A DNA stretch of 64,000 nt, from NCBI GenBank assembly GCA_018105865.1, contig CM030865.1, forward strand, positions 5,043,693 through 5,107,692, given 5' to 3'. A program made the translations under genes and the position numbers. This DNA comes from Metaphire vulgaris. Its lineage: Eukaryota > Annelida > Clitellata > Crassiclitellata > Megascolecidae. Position 1 is the stretch's first letter. Each line of letters opens with the position of its first letter. This document shows, piece by piece, positions 12,799 through 30,449 of the stretch. A model generated the notes under the pieces. It saw nothing but the letters and a program-made list of their open reading frames with translations, made no database searches and was not told the DNA's origin.

Positions 12799-13802
12799 AC
12801 ATCTAATAATTAGACAGATCATTTTTTCCATTTCCGATTTTGTCTCACCGACATAACTTCAGTATTGAAGAAACCTAATTACGGTAAATGTCTGTGTCCG
12901 TAACGTTGAATCATTTCGCATCCACTGCCATCGCTATTATCTCAATCAATAAGATACAATTTATCAATCACGCACGCATTCGTATTAACGTCATGTAGTC
13001 TGCTTATCTGCGACTGCCGACTCAGACTGCATAAAGCAAGCAAGCAAGTAAAGCAACCACCAGTCCGTCATTCACCAGTCGAGATTCGTCTCAAGGTCCT
13101 TTGGCCAAGAAATAAACTTGTTAATGTTATTGAACTGTTCTGACATGGCCATTTTTCAATAAGTGGGTTGAAGCGGTTGCTTTAGCCTTTTGGCACATGT
13201 CTGCCCTGGCATAACTGTTTGCTAAATTCACTGTTACAGTACATTATCTTCCCATTATAATTATTGACGATAACACTAGCATTTGAAGTTTCAACATCAT
13301 TTTGTTTTTCACAATTTGCATGCTCTCTGGAGGTGGACTAAAAACCTATGGCTGTTCGATATTGTGTGTCGGGATATTTCTCGTTAGTATGGTTTTTGAT
13401 AAAATTATTCTGTTCGACACAACTTGTTTCACAACGGTCTTTATACAAATTGTTTCCCATTCGAAAAATGTACTGATGGCTAAACGTCAGAAAAAATAGC
13501 GATAACTTGAAGGATTTCAAAAGAGAAATGCCAACTTGTCCAAATCACACGAATTCTATACGGCTCCGACATAGCAAAACATTCGAAAAGGTTTCGTTGT
13601 TTTCATGTTGAACTTGCGTTCTAGTAGTAACAACAACCATAGACCTGTATGCAACTGTGGGAGGCAATATCCTCCTCACATGACCCTCTCGCTTCTACGC
13701 CAGAATCTGATAATGTCAGCCTATAGAACACCAGAAGTGTAATAAAGGAATATCTCACATTTTATGTAGCCACTGGTTCCAACGCAGGAACTAGAAGTGC
13801 AA

Positions 13803-14830
13803 TAATAATCGGTATTGGCCGATTTTTGTCCCAGCAACCGATTAATCGGTATCGGCGCTCAATAATCGGCACCGGCCGATAAACGGTCGGTTAGCGCACA
13901 ACCATTGATGTTGCTATTGAAATTCAAGAAATTAACACTAAAGCAGTGTAACAGAAACAAGCAAAAGCGAAAGTTAAACTTTGAATGAAGGGAGGCTGTG
14001 AGATTCTCAGTGCACTAACTTCGCTGCAACCATCTTAGTTTCTAAGAACGAACAGAAAGATCAAGAATCATAACCAAGAGAGATTGGCGGCAACTGGTAG
14101 GCTTACTCAGTGTTTATTCTAGACCCTCTCTGGGGAAATTCCTCCAAGTTTCAAATTTCCCTATTTTTGACATTTTGGCAAGTAGTATGACCTCCTCAAT
14201 ACCTGTTACCCCAAAAATGTTAAACTCCCCCCAATGTCTAGGTGGCTAGAATAAACATTGACTGATACTAGTGCCAGCTGCTGCTTAGTGACACTATCTA
14301 TGAGGAAGAAATGCACTTTTCTTGTCACTGATATACTGCTACTGGCTTGAAGGGAGGTTATCCGTCATTCATCAAGAATGTGGCTGCTGCTCGACATTCT
14401 TCAATCGCTGAGGCTCAAAGAACAGATTACTGCTGTGATACCTCCAGGTGTGGTACCGAAGCAATCTGTCTTGTCAGTCTGTCTGTCTGTCTTGCAAACG
14501 GCAGATATTTTAACAAGTAGACTGTGTAGATGGTAGCTCACTAATTCTGTCATTTATACTGTAATGCAGCTACTGGCTCTGATTCCTGATGCAAAGTCAC
14601 TTCAACCAAATTTGATAGTAAGAAATTATTTAGAACACTTCACTCATTTTGCAATATAGCTCAAACACAGTACCAGCAATAGAAGCTACAGCTGGTCATT
14701 TGACAATATGTTCAACTCAGTAATGAACAAAGAACTTTAGACATCAATAATCTGCAATCGGAAAATAATCGGACGATTGTTTGAGGCCGATAATCGGCCG
14801 CTGATAATCGGCGATAGGCACAGTAGATGG
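13803..14830. mobile_element. Unclassified element with ATCGGCCGAT-rich ends
   Basis: Multiple variants of aatcggtatcggccgat crowd both ends (13806-13900 and 14755-14815) in opposite orientation, around a body shared with 26580-27600. I cannot define a clean target duplication. Confidence 0.45.
14108..14260. mobile_element. MITE, CAGTGTTTATTCTAG family
   Basis: Inverted ends CAGTGTTTATTCTAG and CTAGAATAAACATTG. It is the same insertion as 26875-27032 in duplication copy B, so it predates the duplication. Confidence 0.8.
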
Positions 14831-15377
14831 CGATGTGCGATTTACATACAGTAGGTAGCATATGCAAACAGTCATATAAGCAGACATTTGGGAGAACATT
14901 AGACAAAAGATGCGCAAGCGTCAAAAAGAATAGGTGAGCTGCCATTGATATCTTTCACACTACAATATCTCGGGATGTGAGGCAGCCATAAATAAATAAA
15001 ATCATTTTGAAAGTGACTAGCGCATTCCTTTCAACACCCGCACCAGTTCATCCACAATGGTTGCCAACGCAATCTACGTCCGTTTCTGATATTAGCCAGA
15101 GCGGCGATTTTTGGCATTTTCATTTCCGAGTTGATTGTCGGGAACGAATATCAAATCATGTTTAGAACCAACTCCTTGACTACCATTCATGACGCCTAGA
15201 CAGTGCAACAGGTGAATCGGCCCACTGTATCCCGTCCAAACTGTCGGGCAGATAGGCCTGTGTCTTCATTGGAAGTCAGAATACACGTATATTCAGAGTT
15301 GACGAATAATAACTAGATTAAATACAAACTCTCACAGAGATTTCTCAGCCGATCTATTGGAAACAGCGCAGTGTCAA

Positions 15378-21584
<6,207 letters not shown>

Positions 21585-22553
21585 GTTTTCCTTTCTCCGC
21601 CAACTGGCTGCATCAAAGAGAGGAACAATCCAGATATTCTGAAAGACATAATCTTGAAAATAACTAACGTTGACGCTAAGAAAATACAATTACAAACAGG
21701 CCCTTATGAAGTGGGGTTACAGAGGATGCGGTTGCACCCCTGGAAAAAATTAGCAGGTGCGCCGCACCCCCTGGAAGATGAGGCTGTTTTTCCTGTCATG
21801 ATTTTAAAAAGAAGGTGATAAAAGGGCGATGACTTTTTGCTAGTCAGGACTTTTAAAACAGAACAAAGATGACGACCTTTTTCTGCTTGTCAAGATCAGG
21901 ACTTTTAACTTGAAAAAACTGCACCCCCTGGGCAAAAATTCGTTCCGACGTGCCTGATTACAAATGAAAAATAATTCAACAATGAAATAATATTCTAGCA
22001 GTTTGTCTTCGTGAAAGATTCACTTTTAGTTGTGACACTCACTTGCACAGTTGTCGTTTTAGAAAGATTGTTCATTAAGTCTTGATGCCAATTGTCAAAC
22101 ATGACAGTCAGTCATTGCATTGAAAAATAAAATCGTCTAGCACATTTATTTTCGCCACGGTTTAGTCTTTTTCAATGTCAAATTCTTGATTTATTAAGAA
22201 TGCCTTTTAACGGCGAAGTTTCGATTTGAAATGAGCGTTAATAATAAAAACCAATGAAGGCACGAGAGCAAATTGTTTATCATCTGTTTTTCAAACGCGT
22301 GGGAATATAAAGGCTCTATGCAAGTGACCTGAGGCTTTTTGGGAGATCAGACGGGACAATCTGGAGAAGCGCGCTCTTGGGAATAGAAGGGATTGTTATA
22401 TTGGGAAAATCTGACGATCTGAGGGTCCCAGTTCATCCTGCTCTTACGTTGTCAGTTTCTATCTTAGAGTCAGTGCTGCTTTTCTGTGGGAACGAACGGG
22501 AACGGCGTTCCCACATCTTTTTTGCCAGATTCATTAAAATCTAGCCTATATGC

Positions 22554-22956
22554 CAGTGATGGGCACAAATTTTTATCCGAGGGCCGCAAAAGTGTCTGCG
22601 ATGAAAGCCGAGGGCCGCACACAAATAATTTTTCGGCATTTATAATTGAATTTTTAAATAGTTTCCAAAACGACTTTAACTCAATGTATTATATACGGTG
22701 CAGTATAAGTAATTATTAATAAGCCAAGTCTGAAGAAAAGTTAGTAAATATTAAAAGCGTTATTTCTAGTTAACAATCAAGTGCTTAAGTGTAAATCCAA
22801 TTTGAATGCTGTATTTCCCATTAAGGAGTTGTCAAGTGTTTCATATGCTTTAGAGGGCCACACATTAATGTAGTATCTCCCAATGTCGGAGGGGGGCCGC
22901 ACAAAAGACCTTCGAGGGCCGCATGTGGCCCGGGGGCCGCACTTTGCCCATCCCTG
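22554..22956. mobile_element. hAT-like element, CAGTGATGGGCA family
   Basis: Ends CAGTGATGGGCACAAA and TTTGCCCATCCCTG are inverted, with GGGCCGCA repeats just inside. Perfect 8-bp duplications ctatatgc flank it. It sits within older transposon-like sequence carrying the GGCGTTCCCAC motif. Confidence 0.88.
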
Positions 22957-23066
22957 CTATATGCAATACTGTGTGGTTTACTTACAATCGGTTCTTTTTT
23001 CAGTGAAAACGCATGTTAAGAGCGTAAACTACAGTGTTAAAACATCTAGCTACATTGTATAGAAAT

Positions 23067-23956
23067 CAGACATGGGTCAATTACGTTCTAAGCAATTACA
23101 ATTACATTACAATTATAAGGATTTTTGTCAATTACAATAACAATTACAATTACAGACAATTACATTGGGATCAATTACAATTACAATTACAAATGTGTCA
23201 ATTACAATTACTTTTCATTCCTCTTTCTGCTTCTTTTAATAAACTTAACTGTCTAAAATAATTATCATAAATTAGTTCAACAAAGTCATATGCTACGGCC
23301 GATTTCAAAAACCGTAACACAAAGTTTCACAAACGTGCGAATGAGTAAACAAATTCGAAGTAGCCTTTTTCGAGCATGACACTAATTCACCACACAACCG
23401 GCACTTCACTTTAACATTTGCATTGGAAACAGCATTATTAAAGTCATCAGACTTTTCAAAATAATTCCATATTACTCCTGCTTGATTTACGCTCATCTTT
23501 ACTGGCATTAAACTTTTATTCACAAAAAAGCGCAACCGCAGAACACAGGAAGTAGACAAATGATAAGCTGGTTCCCTTCCAATTTGAAAGGCAGTAAAAA
23601 GTAAATAAGTAAATTTTGCATGGCAACTGGCAGAGCAGTGAGTCCATTTACCAATAACCGCTGTGCTTTGACAATTCACTAACCATCCAATGTATTCACT
23701 GCGATACATTCATAGACTGACAAGACTTCAGCTCATACATGCTAATACGCTATTAGAACTTATAAAACTAACATTCCTGTAACTGAGTAAAACAATTACA
23801 ATAGCTCAATTACAATTACAATTACATACAAGACAATTACAATTACAATTACTTGTAATTGAACTTTCCAGAGATCAATTACAATTACAATTACATTGGC
23901 CAAATGTAATTAATTACAATTGAATTACAATTATAATTGTAATTGACCCATGTCTG
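23067..23956 (-). mobile_element. hAT-like element with a BED-finger frame
   Basis: Perfect 18-bp inverted ends CAGACATGGGTCAATTAC, perfect 8-bp duplications atagaaat, and many AATTAC units near both ends. On the minus strand a frame at 23709-23305 contains VIWNYFEKSDDF.. then VKCRLCG (with spacing) ..SNLFTH.., a BED zinc finger as found at the N-terminus of hAT transposases. The catalytic part is missing. The paralogous site near 62738-62752 is empty, with one copy of the target. Confidence 0.88.
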
Positions 23957-24345
23957 ATAGAAATATACCAAGTACTGTTATTCTACTAGTATCTATGGCA
24001 TGCTTCTTACGAAAAAACAGATGTGAACTGCTTTCTAAAACTTTTTTTCTAGAAAATGTCTTGCTTAGAGTTACCAGGTATATAGCAACCAGGTTGCACT
24101 ATATAAACAGTGTCGCACATTTCATTGTTTAAATTTTGTTCACCAGTGTTATCGATACATGGATCTACTTTACAATATACGCTATTCATTGTTCCGCATC
24201 CGTGTTATCGTTACCTTCAATCGTCGGCGTGCTTCGAACTGAAGACCTCGATCTACCCGACGGGGACATACTCACGCGGGGTGTAAATTATCGGTATCCT
24301 GAATTCGTCCTTGTCCATGCTTTCAACCCCTAACGTTTTAATATA
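23957..24345 (+). other. Conserved 3' flank with a short open frame
   Basis: A 65-codon frame at 24136-24333 (motif LPSIVGVLRTEDLDLPDG) recurs on the minus strand at 62560-62363 with several changes. The similarity follows the inverted duplication as a whole and I see no splice signals fixing it as an exon, so I do not call a gene. Confidence 0.35.
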
Positions 24346-24391
24346 TCCAGCAAGACATTCGGCTTAGTCGACGAAGGATTACAAGTTCGTA

Positions 24392-24566
24392 GTAGGTCTA
24401 GTTGTAGTAGTAATAGTAGTAGTTGTTGTTTTTGTTGTTGCAGTCAGTAGTTTTTTCAGTGGAAACGCACACGGGTACGACTACTAGTAGTGGTATTAGT
24501 GCCATAATAGTAGTAGTGGTAGTAGGGGTAGTAGTAGTAGTAGTAGTAGTCTACTACTACTACTAT

Positions 24567-24607
<41 letters not shown>

Positions 24608-24608
24608 C

Positions 24609-24641
<33 letters not shown>

Positions 24642-24824
24642 CAGTGCTTTTTCTAGGAAAAAAGGTTTGGGAACCCACCCTTTTTTACTCGTCAACAAAA
24701 CAGGTGTGGGAACGCTGTACCTGTACGTTCCCAAACACATTATTACATATCCATAATTATATATGCAATCTGGCAAAAAAGGTTTGGGAACGGCGTTCCC
24801 ATGCGTTCCCACTGAAAAAAGCCC

Positions 24825-24914
<90 letters not shown>
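24392..24914. repeat. (AGT)n arrays around an interposed segment
   Basis: AGT/GTA arrays at about 24396-24643 and 24826-24914. The 180-bp segment between them carries GGCGTTCCCA and TTTTTTCAGTG motifs shared with 22480-22520 and 22990, so it is probably another transposon fragment. Confidence 0.85.
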
Positions 24915-25180
24915 AATAGCAAGCCCAATAGTGTGCAATCGTTCAGTTAGGTGCCATCGCATATTTCAGGTATTCTTTTGCGTCTGTATCGTTGGAGATG
25001 GGAATGCTTTTCAGTTTATAGCGTAGGCCTTTTCTCATAAGAATAAAATTCCATTATATATTTTTTAAAATACTGACTGCATGGCATTATCAATGCTGTG
25101 ATGATCGTAAATAATAACAATGATACATTTAAAAGATTATGGTTAACAATATAGAATGTCGTGCATTAATCGGTGATCTA

Positions 25181-26186
25181 TTATTATTATTATTATCAGA
25201 CAACTTCTATAGCGCAGTAAGCATAGCTTAGGCTAAAAACAAGAGCGCTTTGACACGTGTCACTTATATGCGATGTTAAATAAGTGTGTTTTTAGGTTCG
25301 TTCTGAAAGTCTCAACAGAGTCAGAATTAGTCACACAGTCTGGCAGAGAGTTCCACAGGAGCGGGTTGCCCCGCCTGACCGATCGTTCACCGAACTTAGA
25401 GGTCTTGGATGGAGCAGGGACGAGCAGCTGGACCCGACTTCCAGACCGTAGCTGCGATCGTCGTTCGTTCACCGTTGATCGTTGTATCAGCGTGGCTAGG
25501 TAGTCGGGGCAGAAGGGATCGTATAAAGCTCGATGAGTGAGCCAGCAACGCTTATAAACGATTCGTTCCTGGACTCGAAGCCAGTGAAGGCGGTCTCGCA
25601 ACAGCGGCGTGACGTGCTCGCACCAGCGGCTTCGAAAGACTAGCCGTGCAGATAGGTTTAGCACCGACTGTAAACGATTTAACTGACGCTCCGGAAGACC
25701 GAATAATAAACTATTGCAGTAGTCGATCCTTGACAGTATTAGTGCCCGTACGAGCTGTGAGGCTGCCTGCGCTGGTATGTACTGTCGAATCGTCTTGATC
25801 CTTCGCAGTTGGTGGTGACAGCAGCGGATCATGCTGCTGATATGCGCTTCGAAGGACAGGATCTCGTCTATTTGGACTCCCAATAGACGTATCGTCGACG
25901 ACGGGGCGATGACGGCGTCACCTACTACGAACGGGGTCCGACTAATGAGGTGCTGCCTTCGTGGAGTGCAGAGCCATAGGAATTCCGTCTTCTCAGGGTT
26001 TAAAGCGAGTCGATTCGCAGCGGTCCACTCAGCAATGGCTGATATGCAATCAGTGATTCGCGCGCGTAGTCGCTCGGTGTCGGAAGGCAGGCATGAGGAG
26101 TATATCTGTCCGTCATCAGCGTAGCTATGTGACTCCAGACCGAAGGCTTCTGTAATCTGTCTGATGTCAGCAATGTATAGGATGAA
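25181..26186 (-). pseudogene. 5'-truncated non-LTR retrotransposon with reverse transcriptase
   Basis: On the minus strand an uninterrupted frame from about 26180 to 25260 contains the reverse transcriptase palm motif SYADDGQIY, then NPEKTEFLW, SRIDYCNSLLFGLP, HWLRVQERI and a tail WNSLPDCVTNSDSVETFRTNLKTHLF, typical of CR1/L2-clade elements. The 3' end carries tatagcgc and a short AAT tail. The 6-bp target copies gatcta lie at 25175 and 26187. Copy A of the duplication has no insert here (about 12575). The 5' part, including the endonuclease, is absent. Confidence 0.9.
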
Positions 26187-26367
26187 GATCTATAACCAGT
26201 CGAATCGTAAACCCCTTGTTCGTATCCAATAAGACATATCGATTTCTCCATTTCCGAATAAATTTTGGTCTCACCGACATAACTTCAGTATTGAAGAAAA
26301 CTTATTGCGGTAAATGTCTGTGTCCATAACGTTGAATCATTTCGCTTTAACTGCCATCGCTAGTATC

Positions 26368-26582
26368 CAGTGGCGTATTTAGGGGGTATGCTCCCGATCC
26401 ATAGCATACCTCTTTGGTCTTTGGTCTTTCCCTTCGGTTGCACTTAAAGACTGTTGGACCGACGATTGAACAGTTGTAGTAAATTTACGGTCAGTACTTT
26501 GCAGGTGGTATTATTAATAAACTTAAACTGTATTATATTACAGAGCATAGAATAAAAGCTATTTTTCGAACTTCTTAATAAT
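26368..26582. mobile_element. CAGTGGCGTATTTAGG family fragment
   Basis: Its start and internal motifs (tccatagcatacc, ctttggtctttgg, cttcggttgcac) match the element at 41935-42739. The right end is unclear. Confidence 0.6.
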
Positions 26583-26874
26583 CGGTATCGACTGATTTTT
26601 GTCCCAGCGACCGATTAATCGGGTTTTGCGTTCAATAATCGGCGCCGCCCGATAAACGGTCGATTATCGCACAACCATTCATGTTGCTATTGAAATTCAA
26701 GAAATTAATACGAAAGCAGAGAAAAAGAAACAAGTAAAAGCCAAAGTTAAACTTTTAATGAAGAGAGGTTGTGAGATTCTCAGTGCACAAACTTCACTGC
26801 AACAATCTTGATTTCTAAAAACGAATAGAAAGATCAAGAATCATAACCGAGAGAGATTGGCGGCAACTGGTACT

Positions 26875-27032
26875 CAGTGTTTATTCTAGACCCTGTCTGA
26901 AAGGAATTCCCTCCAAGTTTCAAATTTTACCCAAATTTTTGACATTTCGGCAGGCAGTATGACCTCACAATTTGTGTTACCCTCAAAATGTTAAACTCAC
27001 CCCCGATGTCTGAGTGGCTAGAATAAACACTG
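26875..27032. mobile_element. MITE, CAGTGTTTATTCTAG family
   Basis: Intact inverted ends. Flanks tggtact on both sides support an 8-bp-class duplication. Same insertion event as 14108-14260. Confidence 0.8.
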
Positions 27033-28153
27033 ATTGGTACTAGTGCCAGCTGCTGTTTAGTGACAGTATCTATGAGGACGAAATGTACTTTTTCTTGTCA
27101 CTGATACTGCTGCTGGCCTGAAGGGAGGGTATCCGTCATTCATCAAAAACATGGCTGCTGCCCGGCATTCTTTAATCGCTGAGGCTCAAAGAACAGATTA
27201 CTGCTGTGGTACCTCCAGATGTGGTACCGAAGCAGTCTGTCTTGTCAGTCTGTCTGTCTGTCTTGCAAACAGCAAATATTTTAGCAAGTAGACTGAGTAG
27301 AGGGTAGCTCACTAATTCTGCCATTTATACTGTAATGCAGCTACTGGCTCTGATTCCTGATGCAAAGTCATTTCAACCAAATATATTTGATAGTAAGAAA
27401 TTATTTAGAACACTTCACTCATATTTCAATATAGCTCAAACACAGTACCAGCAATAGAAGCTACAGCTGGTCTTAGGACAATATGTTCAACTCAGTAATG
27501 AACAAAGAACTTTAGACATCAATAATCGGCAATCGGACGATTGTTTGAGGCCGATAATCGGCCGCTGATATCGGTGAAAGGCACAGTAGATTGGACAGTA
27601 GAAGGCGATGTGCGATTTACATACAGTAGGTAGCATATGCAAACAGTCATACAAGCAGACATTTGGGAGAACATTAGACAAAAGATGCGCAGGCGTCAAA
27701 AAGGATAGGTGCGCTGTCATTGATATCTTTCACATTAGAATATCTCGAGATGTGAGGCAGCCATAAATAAATGATATCATTTTGAAAGTGACTAGCGCAT
27801 TCCTTTCAACACCCGCACCAGTTCATCCACAATGGTTGCCAACGCAATCTACGTCCGTTTCCGATATTAGCCAGAGCGGCGCTTTTTGGCATTTTCCTTT
27901 CCGAGTCGATTTTCGGGAACGAATAACAAATCATGTTTAGAACCAACTCCTTGACAACTATTCATGACGCCTAGACAGTGCAACAGGTGAATCGGCGCCC
28001 ACTGAATCCCGTCCAAACAGTCGGGCAGATAGGTCTATGTCTTCACTGAAGTCAGAATACACGTAGATTGAGAGTTGACGAATAATAACTAGATTAAATA
28101 CAAACTCTCACAGAGCTTTTTCAGTCGATCTATTAGAAATAGCGCAGTGTCAA

Positions 28154-28336
28154 ATGAAGATGAAACTCCTGAAGGAAATCTTCATCTTATTGAAGATTGT
28201 TCTGATGTACAAAGACATGAATGCAGATTTTATTAAAAAATCGACGGCGTTTTCGGTAAATACGGAGGATGCCTGTGTGCTGTTGCATCGCCGACTCAGA
28301 GACGTCCAGTCACCACCAACTCTGTCACTGCATGTT
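28154..28336 (+). pseudogene. FReD exon-1 relic
   Basis: Begins MKMKLLKEIF like FReD-1 exon 1. Small deletions shift the frame after codon 29 (near 28241), so the PAN domain reads out of frame. The copy ends after the equivalent of VTAC, where CR1-like sequence starts. No downstream exons of this copy were found. Confidence 0.85.
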
Positions 28337-28995
28337 TTCTAACCACAACAGGAAAAGAAAGAGACTTTGGGGTAATCATCCATAGAAGTATGAATCCATC
28401 TCATCAATGCATGGATGCAGCAAAAAACAAAAACCAAAGGATGGAAATGATGAAAAGGACAATAGTGAGTTAAGACAAAGATATAATCATAAAACTTATA
28501 TAAATCATTTGTTCGGCCTCGCCTAGAATACTGTGTTCAGGCATGGAATCCATTGTTGAAAAAAAGATATAGAGCCTTCAGAAAAAGTGCAAAGACGAGC
28601 AACGAAGATGGCCAATGGGTGCCATAATTTAAAGTTAAAGTTAAAGACGCACAAGTTAAAGACGCACCTATTCAACATCTCGTTTGCCCGTTTATTGTAA
28701 GCACCCATGACTTTGGCCCTTGCTATGTTACGGCGCTATATAAATTGTCATGAACAATAACAATAACAATTTAAGCTACGAAAAAAGACTTCAATATTGT
28801 GGACTGACAACAATAGAAAGGAGAAGAGAGAGAGGGGGGATTTGATAAAAACATACAAAATAATGACTGGGAAAGTACATGTGCTATACGATTGATTCTT
28901 CACATTGGCACACTATAGCAGCACAAGAGGCCACAAGATATCAATAGGCACAACTGAGCATGTAAGCATTAGGTGTTGTGCCATTGGTATCCTCG
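28337..28995 (+). pseudogene. CR1-like reverse transcriptase fragment
   Basis: Broken plus-strand frames read KDFGVIIHRSMNPSHQC, then the equivalent of [15 protein letters not shown], then YEKRLQYCGLTTIERR and KIMTGKVHV. This is the thumb/C-terminal region of a CR1-like LINE. A different LINE 3' end (28625-28775, with gcgctatata and ACA tail) interrupts it. Confidence 0.75.
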
Positions 28996-29054
28996 GCATC
29001 AGAATCTGTCGAAACTCGTTGTCCTCAAAAACTACGTTTCGCTATATTAAAATT

Positions 29055-29303
29055 CAGAGGCGGATTTAAGGGGGTGCAGGGGGTACAGATGTCCCCGGTT
29101 GCCGAGGTGAGGGGTGCAAAAATTCGTTTAAGGTAGGGAGCTCCGCTACGGGTGATGACTGTTTTGCTTGTCAAAGTTGAGTAAAGGGGCGCCAAATGGG
29201 CAGAGCGGCGTCCTTTTTTGGCTTCTTAGGAATTTCGTCAAGTTCAGGGAGCGCCGCCAGTATATTTTGTTCCCGGTCGCCGGACACCATAGCTCCGCCC
29301 CTG
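29055..29303. mobile_element. hAT-like MITE, CAGAGGCGGATTTAAG family
   Basis: Starts CAGAGGCGGATTTAAG and ends AGCTCCGCCCCTG, flanked by ttaaaatt and ttaaaact. The equivalent place upstream of FReD-3 (about 44415) is empty. Confidence 0.8.
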
Positions 29304-29676
29304 TTAAAACTGAATAACGTAGACATTCAGTAGTCATTTCAACATCCTAAATGGTTGCTATTGCACTACAGGGTTTCAACAGAGCCGACATGACTAGCGT
29401 TTCATTCAAGCCTCCGTTTCAGTGTTTGTTGTGACAGTGGTTCATATCCGAGTCAATTGTATGAAAAGAATATGAAATGATGTTTAGAAACATCTCCTTG
29501 GCTGCTGTTCATGTCGCCCATGGCAGACATACAGCAGGTGACTCTGGGCATATACAGCGCTCATCAGTCGGACAGAAATTCCTGTTCAGAACAGTCGCAT
29601 ATTCCGATTTGACCATAATCATCGAACTGCACTTTCTCAGTCAATCTCATAGAAGGAACGAAGTTTCAATCTAAGC

Positions 29677-30401
29677 ATGAAACTACTAAAGGAAGTCAAC
29701 TTATTCATGATTGTTCTGGTGGCGATGAACTTAGTCGTTCTAAAAAGTAAAACGTACAAAGGCGTTTTCGGCGACGGTGGAAGATGGTTGTGTGCTGTTG
29801 CATCGCCGACTCATAGCTATCCTATCACCAACAGCTGTGTACCTGAATGTACAAGAATCTGCATGTACTCTTCAGGCTGCATTGGTTTCAATGTCTACGA
29901 TAACACCACCTGTGATTTGGTAACGTGTGAATCATTCAGTCGGTTTCTTGCTGTCGACTCCTGCAGAAGCTTTTTGGTAAATAATTATTTTCACTGGCAA
30001 TCAGAAAATTTCTTGTCTGGATTTCACAGTTTGTACTTTATGATAAATGATGGTAGCATTCAGCTGAGCCGCTCATTGTATGTGTCCAGAATTGTCTCGA
30101 ATGATCGCCATGTTTAACCATTCCTTCCACGCAGTGGCGGCTCCAGAATTTGGCAAGTGAGGTTGGGCCGTTTGGGTGCCAACTTCTAAGCGTGGAGGCC
30201 AATCATTTGTTGATAGTTATGTATTAGTGAGTATACAGCTGTAGGACCCCGATTAAAGGCTACTGTGGTAGACATTCAATATGGGGCACGAGTCCCCCGG
30301 ACTCCGTGCGGATCCGCTTCCATATCCTGCCAAGCCTGCCAAGTTGGCGAAACAGTGTAGATCAGCCTCATATGACAATCCAATTCTATGGAATTCACTG
30401 C

Positions 30402-30449
<48 letters not shown>

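Larger units (their letters stand above)
25040..28336. repeat. Segmental duplication, copy B
   Basis: Partner of 12440-15560. It differs by a LINE insertion (25181-26186) and a CAGTGGCGTATTT element (26368 onward). It stops abruptly inside the duplicated first exon at 28336. Confidence 0.85.
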
